Shown piece after piece: positions 21,307-50,042 of a stretch of 64,000 nt of DNA; the first letter of the stretch is position 1, and every line of letters starts with the position of its first letter. Under the pieces are notes generated by a model. That model saw only the letters and a program-made list of their open reading frames with translations. It did not search any database and was not told the DNA's origin. The translations under genes were made by a program, and so were the position numbers. This DNA is from Metaphire vulgaris (Eukaryota; Annelida; Clitellata; Crassiclitellata; Megascolecidae): positions 24,975,001 through 25,039,000 of the forward strand of contig CM030832.1 in the NCBI GenBank assembly GCA_018105865.1, written 5' to 3'.

Positions 21307-24261
21307 ATGGAGCCAGGACCTAGCCAACTTTCCCAGAAGCGCTCGGGGCTCTGCGCTGTATGCAGGACGGTTCGGCGGCTCCACTGCGGTGACGGCAAGG
21401 TGCACCTCCACAGGCCCCACTCCAACCCCTGCCCCGGCTCCAATCAACCACCATTGCACTCGGGCAGCCAACCGACCGCTCCCGTTTCTAATGTCGGCTC
21501 AAATCAACGCGACCTTAGCGCACCGACATCGTCTTCCTTAGAGGCAACAGCAAACAGCAACGACGGTGACGATCACCCTGGGTGCTTTGTTTTTCACCCC
21601 ACAATAACAAGCGCAATAGCAAAACACGTACCTAAGTCGGTTAGAACCACCGTTTGTCAGTTGCTAATCGACATTATAAATAAAATTCTAGCTAACCCCT
21701 CCATCATTGACCACTGGCGGGATTTAATCTGCTTCGCCCCCATAATTCTGAAGCAAACGGCTAGAGGGGGAAAGAGGCATAACCAGGCTTCTGCGTTTAA
21801 AACACGCACGCAGAATTTTTATGCGGAGCTACACGAGAACATCGAGATCCTATCAGACGCCAGCCAAACTCTCTCCAGCAAAACAGCGACGAGGAAAAGC
21901 AGAGACCAGATGCTGGCAGCCTCAGTGTCATCCAAACTAGAGGACGGGAATATAAGGGCCGCGGTCAGGATCCTAATGTCAGATGAAGAACCGGTTACCC
22001 CCGACCCTCAGACCTACCAGGAGCTGCTTGGGAAGCATCCTTCACCAACGGAAGACCGGGTCCACATGCCACCAGCCAGTGATTGCGCTCCACTCCGGGT
22101 GTCTGAAGAGGACGTTAGGGCCAGAATTCGCTCCTTTCCAACTGGATCATCCGGAGGCCCAGATGGACTGAGGCCACAAATTGTGGCCGAGCTTATCACC
22201 TGTCCAGAGGCTGGCAGCAGACTGGTCTCTGCTATAACGGGCCTAATTAACCTTTTACTTTCTGGCACATGTCCTGATCAGGTCAGGCCCATCCTCTTTG
22301 GGGGAACCCTCCTGGCCCTCAGGAAAAAAGCCGGGGGTTTGCGCCCAATCGCAATAGGCTATTTTTGGCGCCGCCTAACCTCCAAATGTGCCGCAAACTT
22401 TGCACTGTCCAGGGTATCGGACTATCTGGCCCCCCTACAGGTCGGGGTGGGATGCCCAGGGGGTTGCGAAGCGGCAGTGCACGCAACCAGACGTTTCTTG
22501 GACGCAATGCCAGATGACAACGTTATCGTAAAACTGGACTTCAGTAATGCTTTCAATAGCGTGCAGAGAGACAGAATGCTTACCGCACTAACGAACATTC
22601 TGCCAGAACTCTCGAAGTACGGTCTTCTGCCCTACGGAAGTCCAAGTCTTCTAAAATTTGGCAAATTTCGGCTGTCCTCGCAAATGGGTCCCCAACAAGG
22701 CGACCCTATAGGCCCATTGCTTTTTTGCCTGCCGCTGCAGCCCATCCAGAGAAAGTTAACAGCCGCGCTTACTCTGGGTTATCTCGACGACGTCACCTTG
22801 GGCGGGAACGCAAACACCGTCGCAAGCGATGTTGCAGTTATTGAGCGGGAATGTAAAGAGCTGGGTCTGTCCCTGAACCATCGAAATTGCGAGATTATAT
22901 CCAAAGGCCCAATCCCAGCTACTGACACTTCGCTTGACAGCTTTCAACGCATAGAGCCCCAAGACGCTATCCTCCTTGGGGCCCCTCTTTCCATCACTCA
23001 GGCCTTTGGGTCTCTTATGTCACACCGCTCTAACGAGCTAAACATGGCACTGAACCGCTTGACGCTGATCGCTAAACAGGACGCCCTAATTTTGCTTAGA
23101 ATGTCGCTCACCCATTCTAAACTTTTGCACCTTTTACGATGCACACCATGCACAGGCCATCCATTATTAGAAAACTTCGACGACGCTATGCGTGAGGGAC
23201 TGAACCAAATCCTTAATCTGCGTCTGTCAGACAGCCAATGGGTACAGGCTACGCTCCCAATCAGAGATGGGGAACTGGAGATTCGCCGGGTGTCTGCGCT
23301 TGCACCGTCTGCCTTCTTGGCTTCAGCTGCGAGCACCCGAGATCTCCAGTCGTCCATTCTTCTGAAGGCAAGTCTGCCTACGGACCCACGTGAGACCGAG
23401 ATCATCGCCCAGTGGAGGGAAATGAGCCAGATGGATAATCCGGGTTCGGGCCCTCTCCACAAGCAGTCCACTTGGGATCGTCCTCTGATTCTCAGGGAGT
23501 TTAACCACCTGCTCCAATCTGACCAACGGCAGTACCATCAGGCACGTCTAAGGACCGTTTCAGCAGAGCACGCCGGGGACTGGCTGTATGCGCTGCCCAT
23601 CGCTTCCTGTGGACTGCGCATGGACGACGAGGCAGTCAGAATCGTCGTCGGCCTCCGCCTCGGTGCCAACACCTGTGAACGGCACATCTGCGCTTGTGGG
23701 GAACAGGTGTTGGAAGTCGGCTCTCATGGCCTGTACTGCTCACTCGGCCCAGGTCGCGTTCCACGTCACGCAATGATTAATGACGTGATCTACCGGGCGC
23801 TTCTTCGAGCGGGCATTCCATCTGTCAAAGAACCACCCGATCTCTCGCGTTCTGACGGTAGAAGACCGGACGGCCTCACTCTGATCCCGTGGAACGCCGG
23901 CCGTAGCCTGATTTGGGACGTAACCGTGGCAGACACAGTCGCTGCCACCCATCCACCCATCACGTCTTTGTTGGCAGGTGCGGCTGCTGAGGCAGCAGCA
24001 GTTCGCAAAAATACCAAATACGCAGATCTGACAACAGATTACAATTTCTTGCCATTGGCCTTTGAGTCCTTCGGCCCAATAAGTCTCGACGCACAGATTT
24101 TCATCAAACAATTAGGTCGTCGTATTTCAGAGTCTTCCGGAGACAAAAGGGAAGGAAGCTTTCTATTTCAGCGTTTGTCCATGGCCATACAGCGCTTCAA
24201 CGCAATATCGTTTCGAGGAACTTTTTCCGTGGCCGACCTCGAAGAACCTGACGAGAGTTAA
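21307..24261 (+). CDS. Intact reverse transcriptase with restriction-like endonuclease (RLE-type non-LTR element)
   Basis: This is a 984-residue open frame. N-terminal CAVCRTV...H...HSNPCPGS (about residues 15-45) looks like a CCHC zinc knuckle. The RT runs from about residue 270: GPDGLRP, LRPIAIGYFWRRL, KLDFSNAFNSV (motif A), GPQQGDPIGPLLF (motif B) and LGYLDD (motif C, YLDD not YADD). After a connector comes CACG...GSHGLYC...RH (residues about 800-825), then RSDGRRPDGL and LIWDVTVAD (about 855-885), which fit the PD-(D/E)xK-like endonuclease of RLE elements. Such proteins nick a target and reverse-transcribe their RNA there. All key blocks are present with no frameshift, so this copy may be functional or recent. 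The related family is widespread in aquatic invertebrates; clade assignment (R2-like or other RLE clade) is uncertain. Confidence 0.9.
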   Translation: MEPGPSQLSQKRSGLCAVCRTVRRLHCGDGKVHLHRPHSNPCPGSNQPPLHSGSQPTAPVSNVGSNQRDLSAPTSSSLEATANSNDGDDHPGCFVFHPTITSAIAKHVPKSVRTTVCQLLIDIINKILANPSIIDHWRDLICFAPIILKQTARGGKRHNQASAFKTRTQNFYAELHENIEILSDASQTLSSKTATRKSRDQMLAASVSSKLEDGNIRAAVRILMSDEEPVTPDPQTYQELLGKHPSPTEDRVHMPPASDCAPLRVSEEDVRARIRSFPTGSSGGPDGLRPQIVAELITCPEAGSRLVSAITGLINLLLSGTCPDQVRPILFGGTLLALRKKAGGLRPIAIGYFWRRLTSKCAANFALSRVSDYLAPLQVGVGCPGGCEAAVHATRRFLDAMPDDNVIVKLDFSNAFNSVQRDRMLTALTNILPELSKYGLLPYGSPSLLKFGKFRLSSQMGPQQGDPIGPLLFCLPLQPIQRKLTAALTLGYLDDVTLGGNANTVASDVAVIERECKELGLSLNHRNCEIISKGPIPATDTSLDSFQRIEPQDAILLGAPLSITQAFGSLMSHRSNELNMALNRLTLIAKQDALILLRMSLTHSKLLHLLRCTPCTGHPLLENFDDAMREGLNQILNLRLSDSQWVQATLPIRDGELEIRRVSALAPSAFLASAASTRDLQSSILLKASLPTDPRETEIIAQWREMSQMDNPGSGPLHKQSTWDRPLILREFNHLLQSDQRQYHQARLRTVSAEHAGDWLYALPIASCGLRMDDEAVRIVVGLRLGANTCERHICACGEQVLEVGSHGLYCSLGPGRVPRHAMINDVIYRALLRAGIPSVKEPPDLSRSDGRRPDGLTLIPWNAGRSLIWDVTVADTVAATHPPITSLLAGAAAEAAAVRKNTKYADLTTDYNFLPLAFESFGPISLDAQIFIKQLGRRISESSGDKREGSFLFQRLSMAIQRFNAISFRGTFSVADLEEPDES

Positions 24262-24331
24262 CACGCATTAATTTTTGTCTCCGGACAATTTTTTTCTCTC
24301 ATAAGACCTTCGGGAATGAAGTATCGAGGGC

Positions 24332-24332
<1 letters not shown>
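24262..24332 (+). other. Short 3' untranslated region of the RLE element
   Basis: About 70 bp separate the stop codon from an (AT)n run (24333-24369). The run may be the element's 3' tail or its target. Confidence 0.4.
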
Positions 24333-24371
<39 letters not shown>

Positions 24372-24489
24372 CATCATCATCATAGTTGCTTTCTGCCAGC
24401 TCATTAGCGGCAATAGCTAAACACAAAACTTTTCCATTTATCTTTTTCCATTGTTAGTTTCGTTCCATCTGTTATTGTTGTTTGAAATC

Positions 24490-24562
<73 letters not shown>
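24333..24562. repeat. (AT)n runs flanking a repeat fragment with an ATC tail
   Basis: (AT)n occupies 24333-24369 and 24494-24562. Between them, 24370-24480 begins with ATCATCATC and then matches 46480-46570 (GCTTTCTGCCA-CTCATTAG-GGCA blocks). It is a minus-strand 3' fragment of the same retroposon as 46441-46752. Confidence 0.7.
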
Positions 24563-24563
<1 letters not shown>

Positions 24564-24810
24564 CGGTGTTGACATATAACATGGCGGTGCTAGCATATAA
24601 CCATGTTTTGTCCACGATTCTTTATGCTCACAATTATAACTTTAACAATTATAACTTTATACTTATGCCTAATTGAATAAAAAGACTTTTGAGTGACATG
24701 TTATGTTTTTATTTAACACGCATCATTGATTTCACAAATATTACATTTTTATGTTCGTTATCTAATGGCTGAGCCAGTGGCTATTGATGGTGATTATTGA
24801 TTTATGATAA

Positions 24811-25415
24811 TCTATAATATTAAGATCGTTATCTGTATGTCTGTTACCTTCAAGCGTTCTGATTGGTTGACTATTGGTAGGCGGTTTAGACCGTTTAGTC
24901 CTTACGTCGCGATGCGTTGGTGGGCGAGCGTTGACTATTGGTAGACGGTTTAGACCGTTTAGTCCTTACGTCGCGATGCGTTCGTGGGCGAGCGTTGACT
25001 ATTGGTAGACGGTTTAGACCGTTTAGTCCTTACGTCGCGATGCGTTGTGGGCGATGTTCGAAGACGACGTTGCTATTGGTAACAATTGTTCGTAGAACCG
25101 GTTTAGTCGAGTCATTGCAGCATCAGAGGGCTGGGCGTGCGACGACGTTGCTATTGGTAACAATTGTTCGCAGCAATTTTAACGTACATTTGAGCGTACA
25201 CAAAAAATACGTGTACAGCGTCACAAATGGCCACAGTTGCGTGATTTTAACGTACATAGGCCTAATTATTACGTGGCGCAGAGCTTGGCTAGGTGGCGAT
25301 CATTGAAATGTTGTTCAGCATGAATTCAATGATTGGGTATTAGGTATAGGTATTAGATTAGTATTATCCTGCACTGCGAGCGAAGCGAGCGCGAGCGAAG
25401 CGAGCCTCTTTCTAG
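24811..25415 (+). mobile_element. Candidate non-autonomous Helitron
   Basis: The element starts with TC (TCTATAATATTAAGATCG) directly after an A at 24810 and ends in CTAG directly before a T at 25416, the A/T insertion signature of Helitrons. The 3' subterminal region is GC-rich with two direct GCGAGCGAAGCGAGC copies, as I recall from invertebrate Helitrons, although I see no perfect hairpin. It holds the 64-bp tandem array 24866-25057 and a doubled block GACGACGTTGCTATTGGTAA (25063 and 25139). No Rep/helicase gene is present. Confidence 0.55.
24866..25057. repeat. 64-bp minisatellite, three copies
   Basis: GTTGACTATTGGTAG marks unit starts at 24866, 24930 and 24994, exactly 64 bp apart. Units are almost identical and include GCGGTTTAGACCGTTTAG-like and TTACGTCGCGATGCG blocks. 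The array lies inside the candidate Helitron. Confidence 0.9.
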
Positions 25416-26000
25416 TATACATGTAATATTCTTATAATGCTATTCTAGACGGTTTAAAAGATTTTTGTATTTACTTGCTCTCCACCTAGTCGACTTTTAT
25501 TAATTTAAGGGAGCAAGCTGATTTCATGATATCTGAATATTAGCTGGATTAGTAATTGCATAAATAACAGTTATGCTCATAAAATAATCCATTGAGATTT
25601 GTTGCAGTTGTTCGAACAACCCAGTGACTGAACGGAAAACTTTAGTTCTTTGCACGGCAAGTAAGAATTGAGTTGAACTCAGATTTCAGCAGATACTAAA
25701 AGTCAAACTGTTTTTTTATAAAATAATATGCAAATTATGCGAAATTTAGCATCTGCCTATGGCCATTTGAAATGTCATTTTATGACCGTTTCTATGAGTA
25801 ACCGCTACATCAAACGTCTTATCTTCAAAATCGTTGACAAAGCCACATCTTATACTATTGTTCTAGAATCATATATTATTTTTTTTATTTTGAAACGAGA
25901 ACTAGTGTTAGAACTTTTTCAGTATAGCCGATTAAATAGATCGATGCTTGGTTTAACATTTCAAAACAATTTTCTTTAGGTCTTAATTAATTGCCGGGTG
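25416..26000. other. Upstream region of the lectin gene, nothing recognised
   Basis: This AT-rich DNA lies between the candidate Helitron and the first lectin exon. An 83-codon frame at 25728-25979 shows no family motif. Promoter or 5' UTR sequence of the lectin gene is expected here. Confidence 0.4.
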
Positions 26001-26008
26001 ATATATAA
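26001..26008 (+). promoter_or_regulatory. Possible TATA box of the lectin gene
   Basis: ATATATAA lies 28 bp before the ATG at 26036. If it is used, transcription would start almost at the initiation codon, so a further upstream 5' UTR exon is an equally likely arrangement. Confidence 0.25.
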
Positions 26009-26035
26009 TTCAGTTGTAGATTCGATTGGTGACAG

Positions 26036-45240
<19,205 letters not shown>

Positions 45241-45304
45241 AGAAACTCTAAAGAACACATTGAGCTACAATTGTTCCAATTGAGCTGTGAAATGCACATA
45301 GGAT

Positions 45305-45306
<2 letters not shown>

Positions 45307-45358
<52 letters not shown>
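45307..45358. repeat. (AT)n microsatellite after the lectin gene
   Basis: A pure AT dinucleotide run in the presumed lectin 3' UTR or just beyond. From 45540 to 45605 there is also a TTCG/TTCA tetranucleotide tract. Confidence 0.85.
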
Positions 45359-45360
<2 letters not shown>

Positions 45361-45629
45361 TATGTATATCTTATTTAAACACTAATAATATTAAATCTAT
45401 TTTGCTTAATATTAAACCTTAAAAACTATTTATAAATTGTGTACATGGCTACCATACTGTATAAATGGCACAATAGAGTTGAAATATCCAACAGAATTAT
45501 GACTCATTAAAGAACTTCAAGTCTCTATCACGATGTTCATTCATTCACTCGTTCGTTCTGTCATTCGTTCGTTCGTCCGCGCGTTCGTTCGTTCATTCAT
45601 TCGTCTATTAGTGCCTTCATTCAATCATT

Positions 45630-46205
45630 CAGCAGATAGCTTGTCCGTTGCGCCAATCTTGTGTTGCGTGTGCTGTGACCATAACAAAGCCGGAGAGTCA
45701 TTCGTGTAAGATTGTAGAGCACAAGCCATCGCCCATACCTTCTGGGGCCATGTACTGAGTGTTCTGCGATTAGGTCTTTCCAGTTGAGAGATGCGACGAA
45801 CAATATCACATTCGAGAGCGCACTGGACGGGGATGCTGATGATCTGGTGAGCCACGTGACCGAAAAGAGATAGACGGTGTCGTGCAATGATGTCTGTCAC
45901 TGATGACAGGGCATCCTGTGTGGAGACTGCTGCGATGGTCACGAAGTCGAACCAGAGGATGCAGAGAAGCAGCCTCTGGCAGAGCATGTGGAAAGCCGGT
46001 GGTTGTTGAGTGTCTCGTGCCTATAGGGTCCATGTCTACGAACCGTATATGAGTATGGACAGGTTCCAGAATTTGTAAGTACGAATGTTGGGACGGAGCT
46101 GTATCTGTCTTAGTGGCGCCTCGAAGTGCGGCAATATCAACTGTTTGCCTGTATCGTCGGGCAAAAAGAATCCGGAACCTGATCAGACGCACATGCTGTC
46201 ACGAG
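45630..46205 (-). pseudogene. Non-LTR RT C-terminal relic
   Basis: Across frames the minus strand reads TYKFWNLSILIYGS-TWTL, DALSSVTDIIARHRLSLFGHVA and a WPQKVWAMA region, equivalent to RIYKACVLSVLLYGSETWTL, ITDIIARRRLSLFGHVAR and the RGRP-W block of a common invertebrate LINE type. It is short, frameshifted and diverged. Confidence 0.65.
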
Positions 46206-46442
46206 ATTGTTGCCGCGCTTGAGGTCGTTTAGAGTCACCCTCGACACCTCGATACGACATATTATCTGAGATGCTAGAGCACCAAAGAGCATTGGCCCCA
46301 AGACGAGCCGCATCATTTAGAACAGCTTTCTGAGTTGAAAGCAGGCTTTTGGGTACACCAAGATAAAGAGAACTGCAATAATCTAGCCTACTAGCAACAA
46401 AAGCATGAACCAGAGATTTGGCTGCAGACAGAAAAAGCGAAG

Positions 46443-46489
<47 letters not shown>

Positions 46490-47525
46490 TGCTTTCTGCC
46501 AACTCATTAGTGGCAGTAGCTAGTCAGAAAACATTTCCAGGCCTTTTTATTTGACCTGTTCATTTTTTCTGACTTTCCATGGCCTCAGTTTCACCAAGCA
46601 CTGGCCAGGAATTCTTGGTTAATCGAGTTGACTGCAGTAACCTGATAGATTGGAAACGCGCTCTCAGCCTGCTCGCCTGCGTGCAAAGATCGTCTGCCTC
46701 CATCGCCGTTGTCCACTGTTACGTTGATCTTCCGCCGATGAAGCCATTGTCTTCTTAGCCTGTAACCCAGGCTAGGGGAAGGGAAAGTGAAGAACAAATT
46801 ACCCTTATGTGTCTAATTATCCTAATATGTCTAAGTTGGCAAAAACAGGATTGAGATAGTTTAGCAATATCCTCATTGAAGGTCAAGGAACTGTCTAAGG
46901 AAATACCAATATTCTTGATACAATTTGAGAAGGAAAGATTATGAAGGAGAGAGTTTAGTGAGTCATGGTCAATTCTAGTGGGCAGATATTTAGTACCAAG
47001 CCAATAAGTTGAGTTTTTGACAGGGTTCAGTCGACGTCTATTAAAGAACAATCTATCCCGAAGAGCTGGAATATTGTTTACTACTGATTGAGTAAAAAGA
47101 AGGAAAAGAAGTGAAGGTAACGATTTATGGAGAAAGAATAGAACAAGAGCTGGAATATTGTTTTCTACTGGTTGAGTGAGCTGAGTCTGAAAAGAACGAG
47201 GGTAATTTCGGTAAATTTGAATGTCATCAGCATAGAGGTGCACAGTAAAGCCAAATGAACTAATTAAAGAGCTAAGGTTAGCAGTATAGAGTATGTAGAG
47301 CAGAGGACCAATCAACAAACCTTGGAGAACCTCCAATAGCGACATGAAACCAGTTTGAGCGGGAGTGCTTGTTAACAATCATTTGGGATCGGTTTGAAAG
47401 ATATGATGTAAACCACATAAGGGTCTGAACAGATATCCCATATGAAAGCTTCACACGTTTCACCAGTATGTCTTGATCACCCGTGCCAAAGGCACTTGTA
47501 AACAATAATTGAATAGGGCAACATA
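46206..47525 (-). pseudogene. CR1/L2-group RT relic split by a nested repeat
   Basis: From right to left on the minus strand: SAFGTGDQDILVKRVKLSYGI with [72 protein letters not shown], then after the insert at 46441-46752 SLFLSAAKSLVHAFVASRLD and AVLNDAARL. Motif A is missing; frames change several times. A partly duplicated VNNIPAL/ENNIPAL segment (47040-47170) shows an internal duplication. Confidence 0.8.
46441..46752 (-). mobile_element. Short retroposon with ATC tail
   Basis: It starts with an ATC microsatellite tail (46441-46487) and runs to CCTGTAACCCAGG near 46758. A TCTTCRCTTT direct repeat on both sides in the CR1 host (near 46440 and 46795) marks insertion. Its tail-proximal part recurs at 24370-24480. 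It has no recognised protein, so it may be a SINE mobilised by an RTE element. Confidence 0.65.
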
Positions 47526-47534
47526 AATAGTTTC

Positions 47535-47730
47535 CAACCCAACCCAACCCATGCCGATAATCGGGTTACTTGACCCAACCCAACCCACTGTGCTACATTA
47601 CAGTTTCTTAAACCATGATTTATTCTGTGACCCAACCCAATCCTCCATTAATATTGAAAAGTCTGACCAACCCAAACCAACCCAATCCAACCCAACCCAA
47701 CCCATGGGTTAATCCAACCCAAGGACATCT
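47535..47730. repeat. (CCCAA)-rich tract
   Basis: CCCAACCCAACCC runs occur at 47535-47552, 47572-47590, 47630-47640 and 47668-47725, separated by unique sequence that includes CGGGTTACTTGACCC and CATGGGTTAATC. The reverse strand reads TTGGG repeats. It could be a decayed MITE with pentanucleotide-rich ends. Confidence 0.65.
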
Positions 47731-47866
47731 CTGCGTGCAACATGTCCAAATAGGCGCAATCTACTGGAACGAATAATAACTGAGACTGGACCCTCGCCCG
47801 TGCACTGGACATAACAAATGATGGACCTAACGAATATCCTGTGGAATGGTTAGTAAGTCGTTCGAG

Positions 47867-48199
47867 CAGTATTTATTCTAGGCTCTTTAAGGAGAATCCC
47901 CCCACAAGTTTAAAAATATCCCCGAAAAAATTTCTGTATGTATTATGTTGCATCGGGGGATGGAAATCCTCCCTCCAAAAAAGTGTGACGAGAGGGTTTT
48001 TTATTTAGGGGAGGGGAAACATAAGGTTATAAGGATATGACCATATTCAGAAGAGCATAAGAGCGTGTGGAGAAGAAGGAGAAGAAAGAATATCAGGACA
48101 GGATGAGCTTTTTGCACGTCAAGGTTTTTGGGCAGACAAACCTTCTCCCCCAAGCATTTCAAACTCCCCCCAATGTCAAGGTGGCTAGAATAAATACTG
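47867..48199. mobile_element. MITE with 9-bp target duplication (copy 2)
   Basis: Inverted ends CAGTATTTATTCTAG at 47867 and its complement ending at 48199 are flanked by TCGTTCGAG at 47858-47866 and 48200-48208. Relative to 68-349 it is reversed: its right end (AGCCACCTTGACATTGGGG inverted) corresponds to the left end of that copy. It is 333 bp and non-coding. Confidence 0.88.
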
Positions 48200-48257
48200 T
48201 CGTTCGAGTGATGACCTGCGTCTTAAGATATCTGGTCCATGGTATGACAGGTTTGAT

Positions 48258-48480
48258 TTATTTATTCACAGACAATTTCTATAGCGCAGTAACAAAGCTT
48301 AGGCCTACGACAAGCGGACTTTGACAGTTGAGCCATATCCACGTTTAAATAAATGAGTTTGTAGGTTCGCAGTCAAGAGACCAGCGGAATAAGCTTTGTT
48401 GACATTGTCAGGTAGCGAGATCCACAGGATCAGGTTCCCTCGCGTGAGAGATCTTTCTCCGAACTTAACAGCAGTCTTGT
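48258..48480 (-). pseudogene. Non-LTR retrotransposon 3' end
   Basis: The minus strand reads VKFGERSLTRGNLILWISLP, NVNKAYSAG and LQTHLFKRGYG, the C-terminal RT tail (FGERSFS..GPxLWNSLP...LKTHLF), then a TTTA-rich tail at 48258-48268. It is the same family as 57717-57950. Confidence 0.7.
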
Positions 48481-48489
48481 TATCCAGAC

Positions 48490-48610
48490 TTTTGAAAAGG
48501 TCTCGAGACCAAGACCAAGACTTTACCCCTCTGGTCTCGACAAGACCAAGACTTTATCCCTCTGGTCTCGAGACCAAGACCAAGACCTTCCAACATTTTG
48601 CTCTCGAGTA
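48490..48610. repeat. GGTCTCGAGACC-based short tandem repeat
   Basis: Three imperfect units of about 32-35 bp carry GGTCTCGAGACCAAGACC and a CCCTCTGGTCTCG joint. The palindromic cores resemble ends of some hAT MITEs, but no TIR pair was found. Confidence 0.6.
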
Positions 48611-48639
48611 CCGGCTCCCAACTAGAATACCACAAAGGT

Positions 48640-49808
48640 TGACGTGGGTGTGAACGGCGTAACCGAAAGTAGTCCGTAAACACAAAAGAAATTCAGTCGA
48701 AGGCTACATAGAAACAATACATATTTCATATGACTTCCTCCTTGAATTGTTCTTTTTCATCCTAAATTTCTATTTACAGTATTCTATTTTAGTTTTTTAT
48801 TATGTTCCGTCTTCGTTTTCGATAAGGTGTAAATGGGTTTTACGTGTTTTATAAAATGTAATTGCGCTATAAGACTTGTGTGCTTCTATTTGCGTGTCTG
48901 GGCTTTGGTTTGTGTGCTGGGGTCAGTTCAATGATACAGTAGGCCTAATCAAAGAACTAAAGCTGCCGTAGGCAGCGAGAACGTCGACTCTGCGCCTACA
49001 GTGAAATCGCATGGGCCCTTAGGCGCTACTAGCGCCTCTACCGGCTGTAGTATTCATTTACGCTCTGACTACCAGTTACCATGCAAGCTGTTATCGACTG
49101 AATACAATAAATAAATTGTGTTCTATTCTTCTGTGTCTTTATAATCTGTAATTAGGATATTTTAACTTCAATAAACATTTTAGACAGTTGAAGTGGAAGT
49201 AAATAAATGGAAGTGGGGCAAATTTAGCGTAAAAATCGGAGGTACTATAAGCCAGGATTATTTCTAGGATTGTGAATTTGGGGGGTGTCGGTAAAATGTT
49301 GGGAACTTGGGGTTTCTGCAGAATAAGTGCGAGAAAATGCCACCCCACAAAAAAGTAGCCTGACAGGCAAAAACCCAAAGAAACGTATGCTAAATCTCAA
49401 GAAATCTGATAAGTAAAAAAAGTAAAGCAGTCATCAGAGATATAAAGCTTGGGGGTGTTACTTCTCAATCCTTAAGATCAGGGCGCGATTTGTTGGGGGA
49501 ATCTTCCCTCCACTGCCCAACTACATCCCCATACTGCTACATCCCCACAGCTACATCCCCCACTGCTACTTTTCCCAACAATTACATCCCCCAAGCTCGA
49601 CTTGCCCCCCCCCCCCCACTGCTCCAGGTCACAAATTGCACCCTGCGATCTATGCTATCCTGTGACAATGCAACCAACTGTAAACATTGCAGATTGACAA
49701 AGTGAAAAAATACAACATCCAAAACTGATGTAATCTTTAGATTGACAGTAACTCAATACAAACATAAGCATCAGGCAGGATTATACATTAAGAGTCATCG
49801 ATCTTCAG
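48640..49808. other. Non-coding stretch with C-rich repeats
   Basis: No gene was recognised. A block ACCGAAAGTAGTCCGTAAAC (48660) recurs in altered form at about 53966. Between 49490 and 49620 a CTACATCCCC-type repeat ends in a poly-C run. Confidence 0.4.
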
Positions 49809-50042
49809 CAGTGCTGTTAAAGATACTTTTCAAATGTATCTTAGATACAGATACATGTGATGAAATGTATCAAAGATATTGATACTAGATACATGATATA
49901 AAAAGTATCAAGATGCAAAATACAAATTGAAAGTATCTTGATACTAGATACTTATTAAGATACTTTTTTTAGAAATTAGTATTAATAACAAAAATATCCA
50001 AGAAGAGTTTTTTCTTAATAACTCTAGTAAGGAGAAAAATAG

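Noticed and set aside
25728..25979. Possible upstream exon of the lectin gene (83-codon frame)
   Set aside because: No signal peptide, no lectin motif and no consensus splice donor linking it to exon 1.
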